The notes: generated from the letters alone by a model not told the origin. DNA of 64,000 nucleotides from Rummeliibacillus pycnus (GCF_002884495.1 NZ_KZ614145.1:2432423-2496422); one strand, 5' to 3'. Counted from the first letter of the stretch, positions 16,696 through 26,535 are shown. Translations and numbers: made by a program.

Positions 16696-17658
16696 TTATA
16701 AGTCAACATACATCAAAATTATTGATAGCGAAATAACTGAAATGAAAATAGATACCAAAATAGCCATAAGTGTTTGATTCATCATTTTTTCGTATTTTTG
16801 AGCAAATACAAACACACCTGCACCAACTGGCAAAGCTGACATAATTAAGGAAACTACTGCCCATAGTGGTTCAATATCGAAAACATACATGAATAGTATG
16901 AAAGTAATAAATGGTTGAAATATTAGTTTTAAAGATACTATGACGCCAATTTCTATTTTATTAAATTCACTTTCTTTGATTAAAGTCATTTGACCTACTA
17001 ACCCTAAACCGATGGCAAATAAGGCTGTTGAACCAGATGCATTTGCTAATAAATCTGAAAAAGTCCAAACTGCAGTTGGTAGGGGAATCTTAGCAATGGC
17101 CACTATTATTCCTGCTATAACTGATATTGTTAATGGACTTGTAACAACAGGTTTTATTATTTGCCATAAAATATTTAATTTTTTTTCTTGTTTATTATTA
17201 TTAATTACTAAAGCTGACTCACAGACCAATAATACTATTGAGATAACAGGTATGTTATGAATTAATGTTGCTAAGGCTGCTGGGAGTGCTGCTTCACTTC
17301 CAAAAGCAGCAATAACTAAAGGAATTCCCATATAACCTGTTGTACCATAAGAAGTATTCATGCCATAAAGCGATGCAGATGAAATATCTTTTTTAAAAAC
17401 CCATTTAGAAATTAAAACAGCGAGAATGAAACTTGCTAATATTCCCCCTAAATTAATCGCTATAAACTGCCAATTTACCAATTGTTCAATAGGTGCAGCA
17501 GCAGTAGCTTTGAATAATAAGGCAGGTAAAGCAATATAGAAAACAAAATTATTTAAGGTTTTGGCTCCAGATTTAGGTACCATTCCAGATGATCCGGCAA
17601 TATATCCGACTGCAATTATTGCAAAAATAGGTAAGATGACATTAACAATTATGATCAT
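16696..17658 (-). CDS. AEC (auxin efflux carrier) family transporter
   Basis: The 320-residue membrane protein has about ten hydrophobic segments in the two-times-five arrangement of the AEC family (PF03547): VNVILPIFAIIAVGYIAG, NNFVFYIALPALLFKA, and the conserved GYMGIPLVIAAFG crossover. Members export or import small carboxylates such as malate or malonate. Its ATG overlaps, by ATGA, a short upstream reading frame that looks like a lyase remnant. A LysR regulator is divergently encoded just upstream and is the likely controller. Substrate is unknown; a carboxylate is an inference from the family and from the lyase remnant. Confidence 0.9.
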   Translation of the reverse strand: MIIIVNVILPIFAIIAVGYIAGSSGMVPKSGAKTLNNFVFYIALPALLFKATAAAPIEQLVNWQFIAINLGGILASFILAVLISKWVFKKDISSASLYGMNTSYGTTGYMGIPLVIAAFGSEAALPAALATLIHNIPVISIVLLVCESALVINNNKQEKKLNILWQIIKPVVTSPLTISVIAGIIVAIAKIPLPTAVWTFSDLLANASGSTALFAIGLGLVGQMTLIKESEFNKIEIGVIVSLKLIFQPFITFILFMYVFDIEPLWAVVSLIMSALPVGAGVFVFAQKYEKMMNQTLMAILVSIFISVISLSIILMYVDL

Positions 17659-17834
17659 AATAAGTTACTTTCAAATGCAAGATTTTGAGAAATTTCAATC
17701 AATCGATACTTTTCATTTTCCTCTACTGTAAATAAGCAGCGTTCAGCACCTTCACGTAATGTTTCATCTAAATACCCTTTTAATTCAAAATTTCCATACC
17801 GCATTCTATGATCGATAGGATAAGTCATAACCAT
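17655..17834 (-). pseudogene. Truncated N-terminus of an HMGL-like (isopropylmalate/homocitrate synthase-type) enzyme
   Basis: A 59-residue frame with GGAG 8 nt before its ATG (17834). The centre, YLDETLREGAERCLFTVEENEKYRLIEI, resembles the N-terminal barrel strand of HMGL-like acyltransferases and lyases (D-TLR-G followed by a phenylalanine and an EEKL helix). Family members run to 300 or more residues, so this is only the first strand and helix. The stop codon overlaps the AEC start as ATGA. It may now serve as a translated leader for the transporter. Family assignment is tentative. Confidence 0.5.
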
Positions 17835-17964
17835 GTCCTTCACTCCATTTCTGAATTTTTATAATTTTCATTCTATTTCATCGGCATTATCATGTAAAAT
17901 GAAGAAAAGAGATTGCATCTATCACTTTTTTTGATTTCTAAACTATATATGATGGAGGATTTCA

Positions 17965-18840
17965 ATGGATATAAAGGACTTGGAATTATTTAGATCTATC
18001 ACTAATCACATGAATTTAACAAAAGCTGCAAGGGAATTAAACTATGTGCAATCCAATGTAACAAGTAGACTAGCAAAAATCGAAAAGGAAATAGGTAAAA
18101 AATTATTAACCCGTACAAACAGAGGGGTATATCTAACAACAGAGGGGAAATTATTTTCTGAATATGTAATTCGTATGATTCAGTTATATAACGAAATGAT
18201 AAATACAATGCAAAACCCTGATTTGATTTCAGGTCAATTGAGTATTGGATCTACTGATATAACAACAGCATCGAGGTTGCCTTGTGTACTCGCAACATTT
18301 TTAGAGGAATCCCCTAAAGTTGAGTTTTCTTTAGTTAATGGTTCTTCGGAGGACCTCATTCAAGATGTTATGAAATATCGAATAGATGGCGCTTTTATCA
18401 CAGATACAATAGACGAACCGAAATTTATTCAAGAAAAGCTAATAGAAGAAGAAGTAGTGTTGATTTCTAATAAAAGTCATCCACCAATATACTCTTTACG
18501 TGAATTAACAAAAAGTAAAATATTGGTGTTTAATTCTGGCTGCACCTATAGACGTAAAATTGAAGAATGGGTTGCTAAAGAAGGAGTAATTGTTCAAAAA
18601 GTAGTTTTTGGTACGATAGAAGGCATGATAGGGTGTGTGAAAGCGGGATTTGGAGTTGCACTAGTTTCAAAATTAATGGCAGAACAAATAAATAAGGATG
18701 CGCAACTGCAAATTCATAAAGTGCCCGAAGAATATCGTTATGTAACAACTGTGTTTATTCGTAGAAAGGACATACCAATCACAAATACGCTTGATCAATT
18801 CTTGAATATCACTCGCGACAAATTTAATCAATGCTATTAA
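17965..18840 (+). CDS. LysR-family transcriptional regulator
   Basis: 291 residues with an N-terminal winged helix-turn-helix (MDIKDLELFRSITNHMNLTKAARELNYVQSNVTSRLAKIEKEIG, about 1-60) and a C-terminal LysR substrate-binding domain (GQLSIGSTDITTASRLP onward). It is divergent from the lyase-remnant/AEC unit; the 130-bp spacer is the expected operator region. LysR proteins commonly sense a small metabolite and activate the divergent operon, so a carboxylate effector is plausible. GGAGG lies before the ATG at 17965, and a terminator follows. Confidence 0.92.
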   Translation: MDIKDLELFRSITNHMNLTKAARELNYVQSNVTSRLAKIEKEIGKKLLTRTNRGVYLTTEGKLFSEYVIRMIQLYNEMINTMQNPDLISGQLSIGSTDITTASRLPCVLATFLEESPKVEFSLVNGSSEDLIQDVMKYRIDGAFITDTIDEPKFIQEKLIEEEVVLISNKSHPPIYSLRELTKSKILVFNSGCTYRRKIEEWVAKEGVIVQKVVFGTIEGMIGCVKAGFGVALVSKLMAEQINKDAQLQIHKVPEEYRYVTTVFIRRKDIPITNTLDQFLNITRDKFNQCY

Positions 18841-18917
18841 TAAATTCTTGACTTTACTTTTCTTCCTACTTCTGAGGTAAAGGATCTTTACTATTTTTAA
18901 TTTTCATTTCAGAGAAG

Positions 18918-18949
18918 GAGCTTATTTGTAAAAGGTTATAAATAAGCTC
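18918..18949 (+). terminator. Terminator of the LysR gene
   Basis: GAGCTTATTT...AAATAAGCTC stem followed by TTTCT, 78 nt after the stop. Confidence 0.75.
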
Positions 18950-18971
18950 TTTCTAATTTTCAATTGTTCAC

Positions 18972-19001
18972 AAAAACCCCTGATATAAATCAGAGGTTTT
19001 T
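18972..19001 (-). terminator. Terminator of the protease gene
   Basis: On the minus strand, AAAAACCTCTGATTTATATCAGGGGTTTTTG; A- and T-runs on both sides let it act in both directions. Confidence 0.85.
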
Positions 19002-19008
19002 ATACTTT

Positions 19009-20640
19009 TTAATTATTAACTAAAACTTTTTTACTTTTTTCTTTTGTTTGTACTTGATTTGCTAGTGTACCAAGACCCGAATTTACAGAAGTGATAGCCT
19101 TATAGGCATCTACTAGCCCATATCCATACCCATTATTGGGTGTTTGCGGATAAGTTGAATCCGTCAAAGGTGTCGCTGTAGTTATTAAAATTTGTTCCAT
19201 TTCATCAACACTTAAATTTGGATTTGCTTGTTTAAGAAGTGCCGCGACACCTGATACAGCTGGTCCTGCCATTGATGTTCCGTTCCATCCACCTTCATAA
19301 ACACCACCTGGTACTGATGAACGAATGTTCACACCAGGGGCTGAGATGTCAGGCTTGATTTCACCATATGGTGATGGGCCACGAAGAGAAAAGCTCGCAA
19401 CTTTGTTATTGCTATCAATTGCTCCTGTTGCAAAACTTTCTGGATAGTTTGCAGGAGTTGCTACTGATCCTGGTCCACCTGGATTAGATGTGGTTGTATT
19501 TCCTGCAGAAAACTCAGGGAAAATATCTGCTGCGCGCCAATTGATCACTACGTCTCGATACCATTCGTCTAGTCCTGGTCCACCTCCCCAAGAGTTATTT
19601 ACAATGTCTGGGGCCATATCAACTCGTGCATTTCCTTTTGAATCAGTTGGCGCTAATATCCACTGTGCAGCTTTTAAAAGAGCAGTATCTGATCCTCCAT
19701 TTCTAGTAAAAGCTTTAACAGCGATAAATTTAGCACCCGGAGCAACACCTATTTGGTTTGTTCCGTTAGACTCACTTCCTACCATTGTTCCCATTACATG
19801 AGTCCCATGATCAACATCATCATATGGTGTTGCTTTTCCAGCTTTTGTTGCATCATACCAATTGTAACTATGTGATACAGCTCCTGTTGATGCATTATAG
19901 CCACGATATTTTGCTTTTAATGCAGGATGATCCCATTGAACACCTGTATCAATTGTTGCAACAACTATCCCTGAACCATTAATTCCTACATTCCAAGCTT
20001 CTGGGGCTTTTACTCGTTCCACATTCCACTCGATATTCGTAGCTTGAACTTGTCCATCAGGTGCCTTTTTCGTATTACTAGTTAAAGGTAACTGAAGTAA
20101 CTTGCCATTCGTTAATTGGGTATTTGTCTTTGTTGTATAAAGCTGCCGCGTTTCATCTGGTAGTACACTTTCTACTTCATCAAAATTTGCCACTTTTTCA
20201 GCCACTTCTTTAGTAGCTGTAACAGCTATTCCATTGACGATAAAGAATGATTCAATATCTGTGACATTTCCTTTCTTTTCTTCTTCTTTAAGATATTGTT
20301 TGACCTTCTCCTGTGAATCATGAGAAGTTGCCTTTAAATCTGATACCACTGCTGAACGTTGTGCTATTTCCGTTTTCTTTGCTGAAAACTTATTTTCTTT
20401 TGCTATTTTCCTAGCTTCCGCAGCTACCTTTTTTGAAGCAGATTTTTCTTTGAACTTAATCAGAAATGTTATTTTTTCATCATCTTGAAATTCTTTCAGT
20501 AATCGACTACTCACTTTCTCTTTTGAAGTCTGAAGGTTAGATGTTGCTGCACTAGTTGTATTTGGACTAATAAATGCAAGTGCAAGGAGCATAGATGTTG
20601 CTAGACTAATTGCTTTAACTGAACTACTTTTCTTTTTCAA
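19009..20640 (-). CDS. Secreted subtilisin-like serine protease, bacillopeptidase F-like
   Basis: The 543-residue preproprotein has a signal peptide at 1-31 (LALAFISPNTTSA), an inhibitor-like pro-region at about 50-165 (FLIKFKEK, FFIVNGIAVTATKEVAEKV, FDEVESVLPDE) resembling that of B. subtilis Bpr, and an S8 catalytic domain with D231 (TIDTGVQ), H278 (DHGTHVMGT) and S456 (NGTSMAGP). It is far shorter than Bpr (about 1430 aa), ending soon after the catalytic domain. It should be exported and digest extracellular protein. Start is TTG at 20640 after AAGGGAGGAAT. A structured 5' leader precedes it, and a relic of a similar gene lies 2.3 kb away. Confidence 0.93.
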   Translation of the reverse strand: MKKKSSSVKAISLATSMLLALAFISPNTTSAATSNLQTSKEKVSSRLLKEFQDDEKITFLIKFKEKSASKKVAAEARKIAKENKFSAKKTEIAQRSAVVSDLKATSHDSQEKVKQYLKEEEKKGNVTDIESFFIVNGIAVTATKEVAEKVANFDEVESVLPDETRQLYTTKTNTQLTNGKLLQLPLTSNTKKAPDGQVQATNIEWNVERVKAPEAWNVGINGSGIVVATIDTGVQWDHPALKAKYRGYNASTGAVSHSYNWYDATKAGKATPYDDVDHGTHVMGTMVGSESNGTNQIGVAPGAKFIAVKAFTRNGGSDTALLKAAQWILAPTDSKGNARVDMAPDIVNNSWGGGPGLDEWYRDVVINWRAADIFPEFSAGNTTTSNPGGPGSVATPANYPESFATGAIDSNNKVASFSLRGPSPYGEIKPDISAPGVNIRSSVPGGVYEGGWNGTSMAGPAVSGVAALLKQANPNLSVDEMEQILITTATPLTDSTYPQTPNNGYGYGLVDAYKAITSVNSGLGTLANQVQTKEKSKKVLVNN

Positions 20641-20714
20641 ATAGTATTCCTCCCTTTTTAATATGGTGATAATTACTGTTAGAAGCTAGAAGATTGAATA
20701 ATTTCCTTTCAAAC

Positions 20715-20769
20715 AAAGAAAAACACCTTGCCTCCTTTCCTAAAAGCTAGGTAAACAGATTCAAAGGTG
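20715..20769 (-). promoter_or_regulatory. Structured 5' leader element of the protease gene (unassigned RNA)
   Basis: On the minus strand, CACCTT pairs with AAGGTG (20724-20769), enclosing TGAATCTGTTTACC, the small hairpin CCTAGCTTTTAGG, and GAAAGGAGGC. It ends in TTTTTCTTTGTTT, like a terminator. It begins about 130 nt before the TTG start, so it may be an attenuator or riboswitch-like element. I do not recognise a known class. The rest of the 20641-21167 gap is AT-rich with no further feature seen. Confidence 0.5.
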
Positions 20770-21167
20770 CTAAAATTTTCTAGATGTAATACATATTATA
20801 AATTATAAATGATTGAATTTTTTTACTAATAATGTAGAATTTTATCGATAATTTCAAATTAGTATTATTATCCTGAATAATTATCAAAATTAAATAACAG
20901 ATTATAAATTTAAAAACGTTTAAACCATTGATATTATTAAGATCGTAATTAACTCGAATAATTCAGATAAAAACTAGATAATACATCATATGTAAAAACA
21001 GATATTTTCACCTATACCATGTGGTCGAACTTTGTAGTTTAAGTATTGTTGCGAGAAAATTTCTATTTAAATAGAAGTAAACTAGAATAACAAACATATT
21101 TCTAAATTTCATGTCAAAAAAGTTTAAGTATGCATATTTTGGTTAAAACTGAATATGGAGGATGATG

Positions 21168-21302
21168 ATGAGAAGTTTCTGTATGAGAAGTCTCTGGAAG
21201 CGAATGAGATTGGACTTTTTTGATGCAGTGATATGGATTTATGGGAGTTGTCTTGCATTATTGTTTATTGTTCTATTTTCGTTTTTCTGGAGTGGTATTT
21301 AG
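21168..21302 (+). CDS. Possible 44-residue single-span membrane protein
   Basis: A short frame begins ATG at 21168 with GGAGG 6 nt upstream. It has a basic N-terminus (MRSFCMRSLWKRMRLDFFD) followed by one hydrophobic span (AVIWIYGSCLALLFIVLF) and ends SFFWSGI. The charge pattern fits an N-in membrane peptide. A hairpin terminator follows at 21448. There is no family recognition. It is supported only by the ribosome site and the amphipathic layout. Confidence 0.45.
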   Translation: MRSFCMRSLWKRMRLDFFDAVIWIYGSCLALLFIVLFSFFWSGI

Positions 21303-21447
21303 ATTTTCAATGATTGTGTATTTAGTATTATTTTTTTATTTTTAGTGATAAATTGTTTTATGCTGAGCATATTATTTTTATTGTGTGAATAAGAATTTCG
21401 AAAAAGTGTGAGTAAAAACAATACTGCTACTTGAGTATGGATATGCC

Positions 21448-21487
21448 GAAAGCACCTAGTCATTTACAAAGATGAATAGGTGCTTTC
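21448..21487. terminator. Bidirectional terminator
   Basis: GAAAGCACCTA...TAGGTGCTTTC stem between the small plus-strand frame and the minus-strand IDEAL-domain gene. Confidence 0.75.
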
Positions 21488-21499
21488 TATAGGTATTGC

Positions 21500-21967
21500 T
21501 TATTCAACTTTTGGATCCTCCATAGATTTTAACTCTTTTGCTAATCTGTAAAATAATTCTTCGTCACGTGCAGCTAATGCTTGATCAATTAACCGTAAGC
21601 GATTGCAATCTTCAAGTTCTTCAATTAGTAAATCGATGTCTGATGGTGCACTCAATAACTGTTCTCCTCGCTTCAATTCAAGTTCATCTAAGATGAGTTC
21701 GAGATGATCATGAATATTTGAAACTAGTAGCAATTGATATAATGGTAAACGAATAAAACGGCTGCCTTTTTGGAAAACAAACACTTCGGATAAATTTTCA
21801 ATTTGTAATGAAGTTAAATTAATCACAATTTCTTTTCCTTCTACAGGGATGAAATGGAATAGTTCTTCGTCCTTTATAATAGAGAAGTATTGATAGGCAA
21901 AAACCATTTTTAGTCGCGCTCCATCTCGTTTCGTGTAGAATGGTTCCATTCTTTTTACTTCTAACAT
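21500..21967 (-). CDS. IDEAL-domain protein
   Basis: 155 residues. The C-terminal segment LIEELEDCNRLRLIDQALAARDEELFYRLAKEL is the IDEAL domain, named for such a motif and found in Bacillales proteins that modulate regulators such as ComK-related factors. The N-terminal two thirds are beta-rich and not recognised. No membrane or secretion signals. A strong AGGAGGGGG site precedes the ATG. It is divergent from ywqB-ywqA. Function is not assigned. Confidence 0.85.
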   Translation of the reverse strand: MLEVKRMEPFYTKRDGARLKMVFAYQYFSIIKDEELFHFIPVEGKEIVINLTSLQIENLSEVFVFQKGSRFIRLPLYQLLLVSNIHDHLELILDELELKRGEQLLSAPSDIDLLIEELEDCNRLRLIDQALAARDEELFYRLAKELKSMEDPKVE

Positions 21968-22192
21968 GAAAGCCCCCTCCTTTGAAGGAATATTCTGATT
22001 ATTAATATAATATCACGGAATACCGTTTATTGACACAAAAATATTTGTCGTCTTTTCTGAACTCTTCCCTAATTTTCATCAAATTAGCACAATGTAAAAA
22101 GGCTTTCTAGTGAAATATTTCCTTTTACATTTACGGATAGCATCAAAAAGTTTTATAATGAAAGGAAAGTTTTTTTTGCAGGAGCGAATGGT

Positions 22193-23764
22193 ATGAATAC
22201 GAATATTTCTGATATCGCCAAAAGTTACGAGGATTTTATTCGTAATCAAATGGCTCAAATTGGTTTAAATCTTCATGCTTCAAATCCTGAAGATGAAGAA
22301 CTAGTGCGACGTGCTGCATTTTTAGCTCGCCATAACTATGTGAAAATAAGTGCTTATAGTGAAGAACGAAATGTTATTTCTTTCGTGGTACAAGATGCGT
22401 CTCCTACGAATGTTATATTCCATATTAATGCTGGCAATCTTACGTGTGATTGCCCAAAGGAAAATTGGTGCCGTCATAAACTGGCGGCTTTGTTTGTTCT
22501 ATATCAATATATTGATTCTTTAGCTACATGGCTTGAAAATTTCCGTTCGAAAAAGGCTACTCAAATGAGCTTGATAAAAGAAGAGAGATCCCCCGAAACA
22601 TGGTTGCGTCTTGTGCAAAATGTCTACAAAGTCAATTTATATAGCCAACCTGTGCTGAATCCTTATTTAGTTGAGAGTATTTTTGCGGATATGCAACGAC
22701 AAGTTTTCCAACATACACCTCTTGAACGTGAATGGCAAAGTTTGTATAAACTATTTACTCATATGGCTCTGTTATCTCATACTTGGAAGCATTTAAATCC
22801 AACCTCAGAGTCTTATAAAACCTATTTTAATAATTTTATCGAACACGAAGCTGAGAAAGTAAAAGAACATATTCGATTAACTTCTTCAAAATCACGTCTC
22901 TTTGCGACAGATCCTTTTTATGATACATTGCAAAAAATTGTTAATTATTTTCTGTTACACCAAACTGGGTACTTTGAACAACGGTTATATATTTATACTT
23001 TATTCTGGGAATCAATGTTCAATGAAAAATCTCGCCGTGAATCAGAATTAGCATTTATCAAAAATGACCGTCATATTGAAGAAGATGTTAAAATTGCGAG
23101 TATTGAATCCATGTTCTTTATTATGTTAAAAAAGTATGATGAGCTTGAACAAGAATTAGCAAGTATGAATGAAGCGGATATGCTAGTCTGGATGGATTTA
23201 GCACGTTTCGCTGATCGAAATGAAGATCACAAAGCTCTTTCAATGATTATCCGTGCAATGCTACCTTGTTTAGATTCTTTTATTAATACATGGTTATCTA
23301 CTCGGTATCGATCAGCCTTTGTGAACGCTTTCAATAAACTATGTTCGAAAATTGATCTTCATGACGAGGAAGCTGAAGTTTTATTTTCAGCATCTGGGAT
23401 GTATGGAATGCAGCCTTATTCACTATTTTTAATTGAGCGAGGACGCTATTTGGAATGGACTGCTCTCCATCATCGCTTTCCCTCTTCACTTGCCTATTTA
23501 GAATTATGTGGGTTAAAAACTGTTCTAGAAGAAAAACCCGAAGCTCTTTTACCGTTATATCACGCACTTGCTATGTCTGAACTTGCCCAAAAATCAAGAC
23601 AACACTATAAACAAGCTGTACGTGTTTGGAAAAAAATGAAATCTGCTGCTAAAAAGAGTGGGAAAAACGAATTTTGGAATAATTATGTTGATCAAACTAG
23701 ACAACAGTATAAGCGTCTCCGTGCATTACAAGAAGAAATTGAGAAAGGAAACTTGAAGCTATGA
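22193..23764 (+). CDS. ywqB: SWIM zinc-finger protein, YwqB-like
   Basis: 523 residues with a SWIM zinc finger at about 80-105 (LTCDCPKENWCRHKLAALFVLY, C-x-C...C-x-H), predicted to bind DNA or protein. The remainder is long and helical without recognised catalytic motifs. Its stop overlaps the SNF2-type helicase start as ATGA, so the two are co-translated. The same pair (ywqB-ywqA) occurs in B. subtilis, and SWIM proteins are commonly coupled to SNF2 ATPases in bacteria. This suggests a DNA-remodelling complex whose target is unknown. Confidence 0.9.
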   Translation: MNTNISDIAKSYEDFIRNQMAQIGLNLHASNPEDEELVRRAAFLARHNYVKISAYSEERNVISFVVQDASPTNVIFHINAGNLTCDCPKENWCRHKLAALFVLYQYIDSLATWLENFRSKKATQMSLIKEERSPETWLRLVQNVYKVNLYSQPVLNPYLVESIFADMQRQVFQHTPLEREWQSLYKLFTHMALLSHTWKHLNPTSESYKTYFNNFIEHEAEKVKEHIRLTSSKSRLFATDPFYDTLQKIVNYFLLHQTGYFEQRLYIYTLFWESMFNEKSRRESELAFIKNDRHIEEDVKIASIESMFFIMLKKYDELEQELASMNEADMLVWMDLARFADRNEDHKALSMIIRAMLPCLDSFINTWLSTRYRSAFVNAFNKLCSKIDLHDEEAEVLFSASGMYGMQPYSLFLIERGRYLEWTALHHRFPSSLAYLELCGLKTVLEEKPEALLPLYHALAMSELAQKSRQHYKQAVRVWKKMKSAAKKSGKNEFWNNYVDQTRQQYKRLRALQEEIEKGNLKL

Positions 23765-26535
23765 CAATCAATGCAAAAGTACCCGACACCTTTTTGAAGT
23801 CCATTCAACTCGACATTGAAACTGAAACGGGACAATCTTTTTCTTTGCAAGCTCACGAGCAAAATGGTGAGCCCATGCTTGTGAATGAATGGCTCTCTTT
23901 TCTTTTCTTTCAATATGAGCCAGCCTTTTATGGTTTAACGGCAAATCATTCGTCACACCATATTTCTCTAACACCACTCGAAATGGTCGAGTTGTTTTCA
24001 AAAGAACAAAAGCATCCATTTATTAATTATGTGGGGATAGATGAAAATTCAAGCAATTGGCTAGAAGCCGCTACAACTGCTTCTACATATTGGTATAGTA
24101 AAGATTTATGGAATCATATTAAGATGAGCAAAGAAAATTTTACGATAGAATTACCAATCGATGATTTAACAAAAAAACTAATGCAAATGGCTTTAACACA
24201 GAAATTGATAGAAGCAGGCCTAACCTTTAATGATCTTCCTACTTTACTACCTTTCTTCCGTAATGGCGGTTGGCCTATTCAATCAAAAACTGTAGATGAT
24301 GAGATTTATGTTGGATTACGTCTTCGAGAACCAATGGAAAATCAAGATGAATGGATTCTTGAAACAGTGATTCGAAGTAAAAAGAGTGTTAATTTTTGGG
24401 CTCCTCCTATGAGAAAACGTACACTACAAATTGAACATGCACTTCCTGATAAATGGAAGCACCATGCAACGGGCATTCAACAATTACAACAACAAATGGT
24501 TGAATTATTGCGTACACAAGATTATATGCAAAATATCGATCCAAATAACTTTCTTTCTCTACATTTAAAGGATCCTGATGTACGTGAATTTTTGCGTTCG
24601 GATTTTATACGTTTACAAGCACTAGGTTTTGAAATTGTCCTTCCGGCATGGCTAAGGGATCTAAAAGATTCTCGTGTTAAAGTTCGCGCTAGCGCAAGTA
24701 CAGCATCCAATTATAAATCTGCTGCTGGTCTACAGGAAATTTTAACATTTGATTGGAAGCTTTCTTTAAATGGACAAGATATATCCATTGAAGAATTTCA
24801 ACAAATGGTGAATGATAATCGTGAATTCATCCGAGCAGGTACTGAGTGGGTTCGTGTCGATGTTGCATGGATGCAAGAAATCCGTAAATTAATGGAAAAA
24901 GCGGAAAATGAAAATTGGACAGTTCGTGATCTATTATTCCAAGAATTGCCGGAAGAATTTATCATTCCTGACGAAGAAGAGGATGACGAAAATCATGATG
25001 ATCCTATCTTCCAATTTGAAATGCAAAAGTCATTACGTGACTATGTACAAAAATTGATCGATAAAAAAGGACTACCATCTGTGCAGGCTTCTGATCGATT
25101 ACAAGCTACTTTGCGCCCTTATCAACAAGAGGGATTTGAATGGCTTGTTTTTATGCGTGAACAACGTTTTGGTGCTTGTCTAGCTGATGATATGGGTCTT
25201 GGAAAAACTGTTCAGCTAATCTCATATCTATTACATGTTTATGATCAGGATATAGATGCACCACCTACATTAATCATTTGCCCAACTTCTGTACTTGGGA
25301 ACTGGCAAAAGGAACTAGAACGATTTGCACCATCTTTGAAAGTTTATTTGCACTATGGCTCTAATCGTTTAAAAAACGAAGCATTCGATGCTTATATTGA
25401 TAAGGAAAAACCACAAATTGTGCTATCTACTTATGGAACCATTACGCAAGATGTAGAAATGCTTGAACATCATAAATGGGCAAATATTACGCTTGATGAA
25501 GCTCAAAATATCAAGAATATGCATACAAAACAATCAAAGGCAATCCGTAAATTACATGGTGGGCACCATATTGCCTTAACCGGTACTCCCGTAGAAAACC
25601 GGTTATCTGAGTTGTGGGCAATTTTCGACTTTATCTATAGAGGCTATCTTGGTAGTTTCTCACGTTTCCAAGAAGAATATATAGCACCGATTGAACGCGA
25701 TGAATCAGAAAACCATAAAAATCGTTTACGTAAGAAAATTCAACCGTTCTTATTACGACGTACAAAACAAGATCCTGCTCTTATGCTCAATCTTCCAGAT
25801 AAACTTGAACAACGTGAATACTGCCCACTAACAGAAGAACAAGCAGTTCTATATGAAAGTTTTATCCAAGAAACCATGCACAGATTAGAAACATTATCAG
25901 GCTTTGAGCGAAAAGGTCTTATTTTGAAAATGCTTAATAAGTTAAAACAACTATGTAATCATCCTGCTCTATATTTAAAGGAACCGTTTGAGAATGCTGA
26001 AGATATGTTAAGCCGTTCTGAAAAACTAGATCGTATCGTAACACTTGCTGCTGATATTGCGAATAATCAGGAACAATGCCTAATCTTCACACAATATATT
26101 GGCATGGGTCACCTTTTACAACACTGTCTCTCTGAGTTATATGATATTGATGTACCGTTTTTAACAGGTAGTATGCCAAAACAACAGCGTGACTATTTCG
26201 TGGAGTCCTTTCAAAATGGAGAATTTCCAATTTTCATCCTGTCTCTAAAAGCAGGTGGAACAGGTTTGAATTTAACGGCGGCTAATCATGTTCTTCATGC
26301 TGATCGTTGGTGGAATCCAGCTGTTGAAAATCAAGCTACAGACCGAGCATATCGAATCGGTCAAACACAATTTGTACATGTTCATAAATTCATCACAACA
26401 GGTACTGTAGAAGAGAAAATTGATGCTTTACTTACAGAAAAGCAAGCATTATCTGAAGAACTCATTCAGTCTAGCCAATGGATTACTGAATTAAAAGACG
26501 AAGAAATTATGGATTTATTATCTTTTAGTTTTTAG
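23761..26535 (+). CDS. ywqA: SNF2-family DNA-dependent ATPase/helicase, YwqA-like
   Basis: 924 residues. The C-terminal half (about 450-920) is a Swi2/Snf2 ATPase: motif I ADDMGLGKT, motif Ia ICPTSVLGNW, motif II DEAQNIKN, motif III LTGTPVENRLSELW, and late motifs SLKAGGTGLNLT and ATDRAYRIGQ. The N-terminal part has the bacterial SNF2 domain with an acidic loop (DEEEDDENHDD). Such enzymes translocate on double-stranded DNA and remodel protein-DNA complexes. It overlaps ywqB by 4 bp. The intact motifs suggest an active ATPase. Confidence 0.95.
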   Translation: MTINAKVPDTFLKSIQLDIETETGQSFSLQAHEQNGEPMLVNEWLSFLFFQYEPAFYGLTANHSSHHISLTPLEMVELFSKEQKHPFINYVGIDENSSNWLEAATTASTYWYSKDLWNHIKMSKENFTIELPIDDLTKKLMQMALTQKLIEAGLTFNDLPTLLPFFRNGGWPIQSKTVDDEIYVGLRLREPMENQDEWILETVIRSKKSVNFWAPPMRKRTLQIEHALPDKWKHHATGIQQLQQQMVELLRTQDYMQNIDPNNFLSLHLKDPDVREFLRSDFIRLQALGFEIVLPAWLRDLKDSRVKVRASASTASNYKSAAGLQEILTFDWKLSLNGQDISIEEFQQMVNDNREFIRAGTEWVRVDVAWMQEIRKLMEKAENENWTVRDLLFQELPEEFIIPDEEEDDENHDDPIFQFEMQKSLRDYVQKLIDKKGLPSVQASDRLQATLRPYQQEGFEWLVFMREQRFGACLADDMGLGKTVQLISYLLHVYDQDIDAPPTLIICPTSVLGNWQKELERFAPSLKVYLHYGSNRLKNEAFDAYIDKEKPQIVLSTYGTITQDVEMLEHHKWANITLDEAQNIKNMHTKQSKAIRKLHGGHHIALTGTPVENRLSELWAIFDFIYRGYLGSFSRFQEEYIAPIERDESENHKNRLRKKIQPFLLRRTKQDPALMLNLPDKLEQREYCPLTEEQAVLYESFIQETMHRLETLSGFERKGLILKMLNKLKQLCNHPALYLKEPFENAEDMLSRSEKLDRIVTLAADIANNQEQCLIFTQYIGMGHLLQHCLSELYDIDVPFLTGSMPKQQRDYFVESFQNGEFPIFILSLKAGGTGLNLTAANHVLHADRWWNPAVENQATDRAYRIGQTQFVHVHKFITTGTVEEKIDALLTEKQALSEELIQSSQWITELKDEEIMDLLSFSF

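Noticed and set aside
16547-16777. 76-codon plus-strand frame
   Set aside because: Antisense to the protease remnant and the AEC gene end.
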